Source of the DNA: Amorphochlora amoebiformis
Taxonomy: Eukaryota; Cercozoa; Chlorarachniophyceae
Assembly: GCA_054601695.1 (NCBI GenBank)
Contig: BAAHQB010000035.1
Span: 310,001-374,000, forward strand
Length of the DNA stretch: 64,000 bases
Direction: 5' to 3'
Shown: piece after piece, positions 50,640-64,000 of the stretch
Layout: the number at the start of each line of letters is the position of its first letter
Position numbering within the stretch: the stretch's first letter is position 1
Made by a program: the position numbers and the translations under genes
Notes under the pieces: generated by a model
The model's input: only the letters and a program-made list of their open reading frames with translations
Databases searched by the model: none
What the model was told of the DNA's origin: nothing

Positions 50640-51069
50640 TTGGCAACGCATAGACGCCACAAGGGCAGAAGGCTCTTTAATGGGGTGATAGGGCTTGGCG
50701 GATCGAAAGCGACGTAGTTGTGATGACTTGACGGAATGTCACGCTTGACACGTGCATCAATTAATGTATGTATGTATATTTTCATATGATATCTAAATAT
50801 CATATATTTGGGTTCCGGGCCGAATAAGACTTGGATTCCGATTGAGGTGGGCTGCGCAGACCGGAGGTGGATCGGGTCTTACGGGTGAATTTAAAACTAA
50901 TCCTTCGATTTTAGGGTGCGATTTTGTCATATTCTATATGAAGGCCTTTCGTTTCCAATTTTTGCTAAAGGTATATATCTAGAAAGCCCAAGACATACCG
51001 AAACATATCAATTCAGGGTTTCAGTATGCAATATGCATGCAATATACATGCTCTCACGGCCAATATCCT
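50640..51069. other. Probable promoter and 3' flank between minus-strand genes
   Basis: No simple repeat, no persuasive exon. Contains ttgacacgtgcatc (about 50745-50758), like the CACGTG boxes upstream of the receptor gene. Probably holds the promoter of the gene at 49575-50583 and the 3' end of the gene read at 51070-51366. Confidence 0.4.
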
Positions 51070-51400
51070 TCATCCCAGGAGTCGGAAACATCTCATATAT
51101 ACGCTACAGCCAGTGTTTAATGCTCTCACAGAGTGTGAACGCCCATCTAGATTCTCACACAGTTGTCGCAGGTTAGTCCCGAAAACATCCCCGATGTACA
51201 TATTTTTACAAAGACAGTTTGCACATTCTTTCACGCCTTTCAAAAACTTCCTTGCAAATTCCAGCTCTATCTTCAAAATCTTATCCTCACTACGAGTAAA
51301 AACAGATGTCCGCGATAATGGTTCCACAAACCTCGCGATACAGTTTCCCGCTCCCCCGGACCTCACGCCTTCCTCTCGTCCTCACTATCCTTCTTTTAGT
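51070..51400 (-). CDS. Exon(s) of an unidentified gene
   Basis: Minus-strand frame from about 51366 to a stop at 51070. It reads GNCIARFVEPLSRTSVFTRS, EDKILKIELEFARKFLKGVK, ECANCLCKNMYIGDVFG and NLRQLCENLDGRSHSVRAL. The even mix of residues and helical pattern look like real coding; the opposite strand is also open here but Ser/Pro-poor in pattern. The 5' border is unclear: pyrimidine-rich DNA at 51400-51450 precedes several possible acceptors. A GT at 51107 would allow more exons downstream. No family recognised. Confidence 0.4.
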
Positions 51401-51542
51401 TGCTGTTTACCTTTGGGAAGGGGGGGAGGTGAAGAGAAATTTGAGGAAGGGGAAGAGGGGTAGGCTGCATAGCTCGACTAAGAGGTTGTTTTGTCACATA
51501 CGCTAATAATATATATGTATACATGTTCAGTGTTCACATCTC

Positions 51543-51573
<31 letters not shown>

Positions 51574-51613
51574 GATATATTATCTATATATATATATATG
51601 TTATATATATATA

Positions 51614-51685
<72 letters not shown>

Positions 51686-51691
51686 TTATAT

Positions 51692-51722
<31 letters not shown>

Positions 51723-51739
51723 CATATATACATATATGA

Positions 51740-51950
51740 CTACATATACGTTCGTGTGCATATTCAAATTCACATCAAGGGTAAGCAAGAGAGAGATAGC
51801 ATCCCGACGAGCGGGGCATGTGAAGGGAAAGATAGGACGTCGAGAGGTAGGAATGCAAGGCATAGGTTAGGATTAGGAGGATTAAGCAGCTACGGTTGGG
51901 GTTGGGCTTAGGGTTCAGATTACGGTATGTGGTCGTTAGTTAATAGTATA
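51740..51950. other. Mixed island with weak telomeric remnants
   Basis: Contains ggttaggattaggaggattaa and gggttgggcttagggtt, plus a strong-looking donor (aaggGTAAGC at about 51780) that I could not attach to an exon. Confidence 0.3.
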
Positions 51951-51987
51951 TGTATATATTTATGTATATATATATATATACATACAT

Positions 51988-52094
<107 letters not shown>

Positions 52095-52165
52095 CACATA
52101 CATATATACATATTGTACGCATTTTATCTTCACATATTATACATAAATGTCCGTAGAACACTACA

Positions 52166-52354
52166 ATGGGTCCCTTAAGCATACCTTACGTGGAACATCC
52201 GAAAAAATCGCGAAGAAAAAGTAAAGGAGTGGCCGAAAAAAAAGAAGAAAAAGGCGGACAGGACATAAGCTCCGAGGAGGTTATATCCTACATATATATA
52301 TATGTATATATATATATGTATATACTTATATGTTTATGTATATATGTGTGTGTT

Positions 52355-52444
<90 letters not shown>

Positions 52445-52450
52445 TACATG

Positions 52451-52483
<33 letters not shown>

Positions 52484-52489
52484 CACATA

Positions 52490-52558
<69 letters not shown>

Positions 52559-52563
52559 CACAC

Positions 52564-52661
<98 letters not shown>

Positions 52662-52715
52662 ATGCACATATACATATTGCATGTGCACATATACATACTG
52701 GAATATATTATTTGT

Positions 52716-52769
<54 letters not shown>

Positions 52770-52972
52770 GCTGTTGCAACCCCCTCTTTAGAAGAAGTGT
52801 AGTCTCTTGTTTGTAGTTTGTGGGCTACATACATACATACATATATATATATATATTATATATTAGTACATATATATATGTATATGTACATATATATTTC
52901 TAAGTATATGTACATTTTGTATTTACGTGTACATATGTATACATAGACATATACATACACATAATAATTAGA

Positions 52973-53003
<31 letters not shown>

Positions 53004-53325
53004 CATATAATATACATATATTTAAATTCACATAGACATATATATATATATATATAAACATCTTCATATACATATATTTTTATATATAATATATAATATA
53101 TATGTATATATATATGTGTATGTATGTATATATGTCCGTATATTGTATCTTATGTACATACTATACATACATATGCTGATATATACTTATTAAATATAAT
53201 ATATATATATATATATATATAATATAATATATATATATATATTGTATATATATATAAATATATATTAGTATATTTATTTACTCTTTAGATTTGTGCATTC
53301 GAATGCTCACACACAAACATACGTA

Positions 53326-53366
<41 letters not shown>

Positions 53367-53376
53367 TCATACATAC

Positions 53377-53417
<41 letters not shown>

Positions 53418-53611
53418 TTAAATATTTCTATACAAATATGTATATATATGTTTATATATATACATATGTATATGTATATTTACATAAATGTATTATGTAT
53501 ATGTATATATATATATATATTATATGTATATAACTATTTCATGAATGTGTATGCATATTGCATGTAAACTTTCTATGTACATGTATTTTACTTGTAGATG
53601 TAGTATAGATG

Positions 53612-53677
<66 letters not shown>

Positions 53678-54236
53678 ATATTTTATACACATATATACAT
53701 GCATAAATCATGGATATTCCATAAAAATTCTAGGTATAAAGAATATACCTATATATTTATAAATATATATATATTATATATATGAATATATATATATTTA
53801 TAATACTATTACATAGGGATCTACAATAGAATACAATGGAATATTTCCCAAGTCAATCATAACACAAATGGAGGTGTCAAATTCGCCTAAATCTAACATC
53901 CCTCCGCGTCAAATCCCTCTCTATCTGAGATCTTCCTGTTTCAAATCCCCCTCTATTGTGTCAAATTCCTCTCTATCTCAAATCTCTCTGCCTCAAATCT
54001 CTCTCTACCTCTGGGTCAATCTCCCTCTGTCTCAGATATCTATGTTCAAATCCCTCTCTGTCTCAGATATCTATGTTCAAATCCCTCTCTATCTCAAATC
54101 TCTCTCCCTCAAAACCCTCTGTACCTCTAATCTCTCTCTGTATCTCTGATCTTTCTGTGTCAAACCCCTCTCTATCTGAGATCTTTCTGATTCTCTTCCT
54201 TCCTTAATTATTTCTCTCTTCCGCTTGTAATAAACG

Positions 54237-54290
<54 letters not shown>

Positions 54291-54302
54291 CATATGTGTA
54301 TA

Positions 54303-54356
<54 letters not shown>

Positions 54357-54455
54357 TACAGGATGAAATGGATCATTCAAACGCCCCAATTCGCAATATT
54401 CCTGGACAGGTAGAATATTATATATACATATATATATATATATATGCATATGTAT

Positions 54456-54491
<36 letters not shown>

Positions 54492-54540
54492 AATTTATAT
54501 GTATAAATGTATGTATATATGTATGCACATATACATATGC

Positions 54541-54583
<43 letters not shown>

Positions 54584-54704
54584 CCTTTACGTAATATATA
54601 CATACATACATACATGTAACATATATAAATTTCATATTTTAACATATATATATATTTGTTTATATATATATATATATTATATGGTGGGCGTGTCTGTTTT
54701 TGTG

Positions 54705-54754
<50 letters not shown>

Positions 54755-55120
54755 GCATTTGTGTGTGTGTATATATATATACGTATGTACAAATTATATA
54801 TATATATATATATATAATCAAGTACATGTATAGATTTATTTACTCTTTCACACATACATATACACATGTAAATATGATATATAAACAAATAGAAAAAAAT
54901 ACATACAACTCCGTACTCGCTTTTATATTCTCCAAAATGCACACATAACCACTAAATTTTCAAAAATAAACACATAACCCCACAATATACACACCAGAAA
55001 CAGAAACCGAAGAAACCGCTCAAAGTCCTCCAGTGGAAACGCACCGACTTAATTAAGGCAAAATTACCACATTTTCCCTCTAACCGTCTTCTTTTAGATG
55101 GTATCTTACTGCACTCTTAG
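52166..55120 (+). CDS. Small Lys-rich protein of unknown function
   Basis: Three exons in phase 0: 52166-52279 (ATG start; the donor used is gagGTTATA), 54362-54409 and 54998-55120 (stop TAG). About 95 residues: [20 protein letters not shown], a Lys/Glu segment ([11 protein letters not shown]), [18 protein letters not shown], then a basic end with [16 protein letters not shown] and [10 protein letters not shown]. The acidic run formed across the first junction and the basic flanks suggest a nuclear or RNA-binding protein. An alternative start at 52149 in another frame ([14 protein letters not shown]) exists. No family recognised. Confidence 0.55.
53868..54225. repeat. CT-rich minisatellite of about 20-36 bases
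   Basis: Irregular units of ctctctatctcaaatc / tcagatatctatgttcaaat types, pyrimidine-rich on the plus strand, in the intron of the small Lys-rich protein gene. An open frame across it is Ser/Leu/Pro-rich and not a gene. Confidence 0.85.
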
Positions 55121-55121
55121 C

Positions 55122-55152
<31 letters not shown>

Positions 55153-55194
55153 CTATGTATATATATGTGTGTATATGTGTGTATGTGTATGTAG

Positions 55195-55410
55195 GCTAGG
55201 GTTAGGATTTGGGATACGTAGCAACATTTTGGTATTGGTATTTATTTCGATTCGGTTGGAGAGGGTACGACGGGGTTGCGGATGACGAGGGTAGGGGTTG
55301 TAGCTCAGTTTGTAGTTTTGAGAGTAAAAGGAAGAAGAGAGGAGAACCAATGGTGGGCGAGAGTAGATGGCTTGTCGCTTTGGAGTTCTCATGTATATAA
55401 TATGTGTATG
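55195..55410. other. Unassigned coding-like island
   Basis: Open on both strands. Plus strand: acceptor-like ggttag then GYVATFWYWYLFRFGWRGY up to a donor GTAGGG near 55291. Minus strand: MRTPKRQAIYSRPP with little GT. The plus reading could be an upstream exon of the next gene. No decision possible. Confidence 0.3.
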
Positions 55411-55495
55411 TATATATTTGTTTATAAATGGATATAAATTGTGTTGTATGTTGTATATATGCATGTGTATATATCTTCATATATATATGTATATG

Positions 55496-55583
<88 letters not shown>

Positions 55584-55658
55584 TATACACACACACACAT
55601 ATATATATATATATCATGTATATATGCATATATATACATATAAACGTAAGATATATGA

Positions 55659-55692
<34 letters not shown>

Positions 55693-55756
55693 AAATATAA
55701 ATATGAACATATCTATGTATATTTATATATATATATATATGTATCATTGTATGTAC

Positions 55757-55789
<33 letters not shown>

Positions 55790-55847
55790 ACATGAATAGA
55801 AACAAAATCATGTTCATGTGTGGAGAGAGTGTGTGTTTTCAATTTAG

Positions 55848-63308
<7,461 letters not shown>

Positions 63309-63314
63309 GTCTGA

Positions 63315-63349
<35 letters not shown>

Positions 63350-63361
63350 GTTTTATATATA

Positions 63362-63406
<45 letters not shown>

Positions 63407-63477
63407 CTACACGAATTATATATACAAATACATATATATATTATACATATATATATATATATGTATATATATATATT

Positions 63478-63524
<47 letters not shown>

Positions 63525-63554
63525 GTACCTATATATACAAAATACACACACATA

Positions 63555-63674
<120 letters not shown>

Positions 63675-63675
63675 T

Positions 63676-63707
<32 letters not shown>

Positions 63708-63796
63708 TATATAATATATATAAAGCACAAATGTAAATACATAAGGATAACAAATACATACATAAATTTAAACCATTAATCTATACACACACACAT

Positions 63797-63837
<41 letters not shown>

Positions 63838-64000
63838 ATATATATGTATATGCAGAATAATAGGTATATACATCGGGAGCCTTAAGTTGTATAATTTCAC
63901 GGGCGCGTATATATATACATATACATATATACACATACACACATATATATATGTATGTATGTATATACATATATGTATTTTTATATGTATATATATGTAT

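Noticed and set aside
51026-51463. 145-codon plus-strand frame
   Set aside because: Antisense of the more protein-like minus frame; its end runs into Gly/Glu-rich low-complexity sequence. Not fully excluded.

Overview
The window is nuclear DNA of an intron-rich microbial eukaryote. Most bases are (TA)n microsatellite, purine or pyrimidine tracts, minisatellites and telomere-type TTAGGG/CCCTAA arrays, and the long open frames across these tracts are not genes. Real coding sequence sits in short islands of 7 to about 450 bases, bounded by AG and GT, whose reading phases join across the repeats. I assembled gene models by hand from acceptor/donor sites and phase. The lineage is not clear; TTAGGG repeats, an RGS-coupled seven-helix receptor and a dienelactone hydrolase do not decide it.

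Layout. Positions 54-4777 (+): gene of unknown function. 4778-5443: CTAG-rich intergenic DNA between convergent gene ends. 5444-30602 (-): one 25-kb gene in about 38 tiny exons for a multi-pass membrane receptor ending in an RGS domain. 30889-33702 (-): unknown gene. 33703-33845: probable bidirectional promoter. 33846-43844 (+): dienelactone hydrolase-like gene with its Cys, Asp and His motifs on separate exons. 43845-45980: mostly intergenic, one isolated (+) exon. 45982-48944 (-), 49575-50583 (-) and about 51070-51366 (-): genes of unknown function. 52166-55120 (+): small Lys-rich protein. 55848 to the right edge (+): a long multi-exon gene of unknown function, possibly two genes.

The striking feature is how the introns are built. 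Telomeric arrays lie inside the introns of ordinary genes, often starting at the splice donor (GTTAGGG or GTAACCC). Degenerate copies of an exon's 3' end plus its splice donor recur in the intron just downstream (at least six exons), and copies of an acceptor plus exon head recur in the intron just upstream (at least three). A 43-base element scattered through the telomeric arrays is a copy of one such exon tail from the receptor family. This looks like local break repair with repeat addition driving intron growth, which I do not recognise as a described system.

All gene models rest on eye-read splice sites and phase; none has transcript support here.
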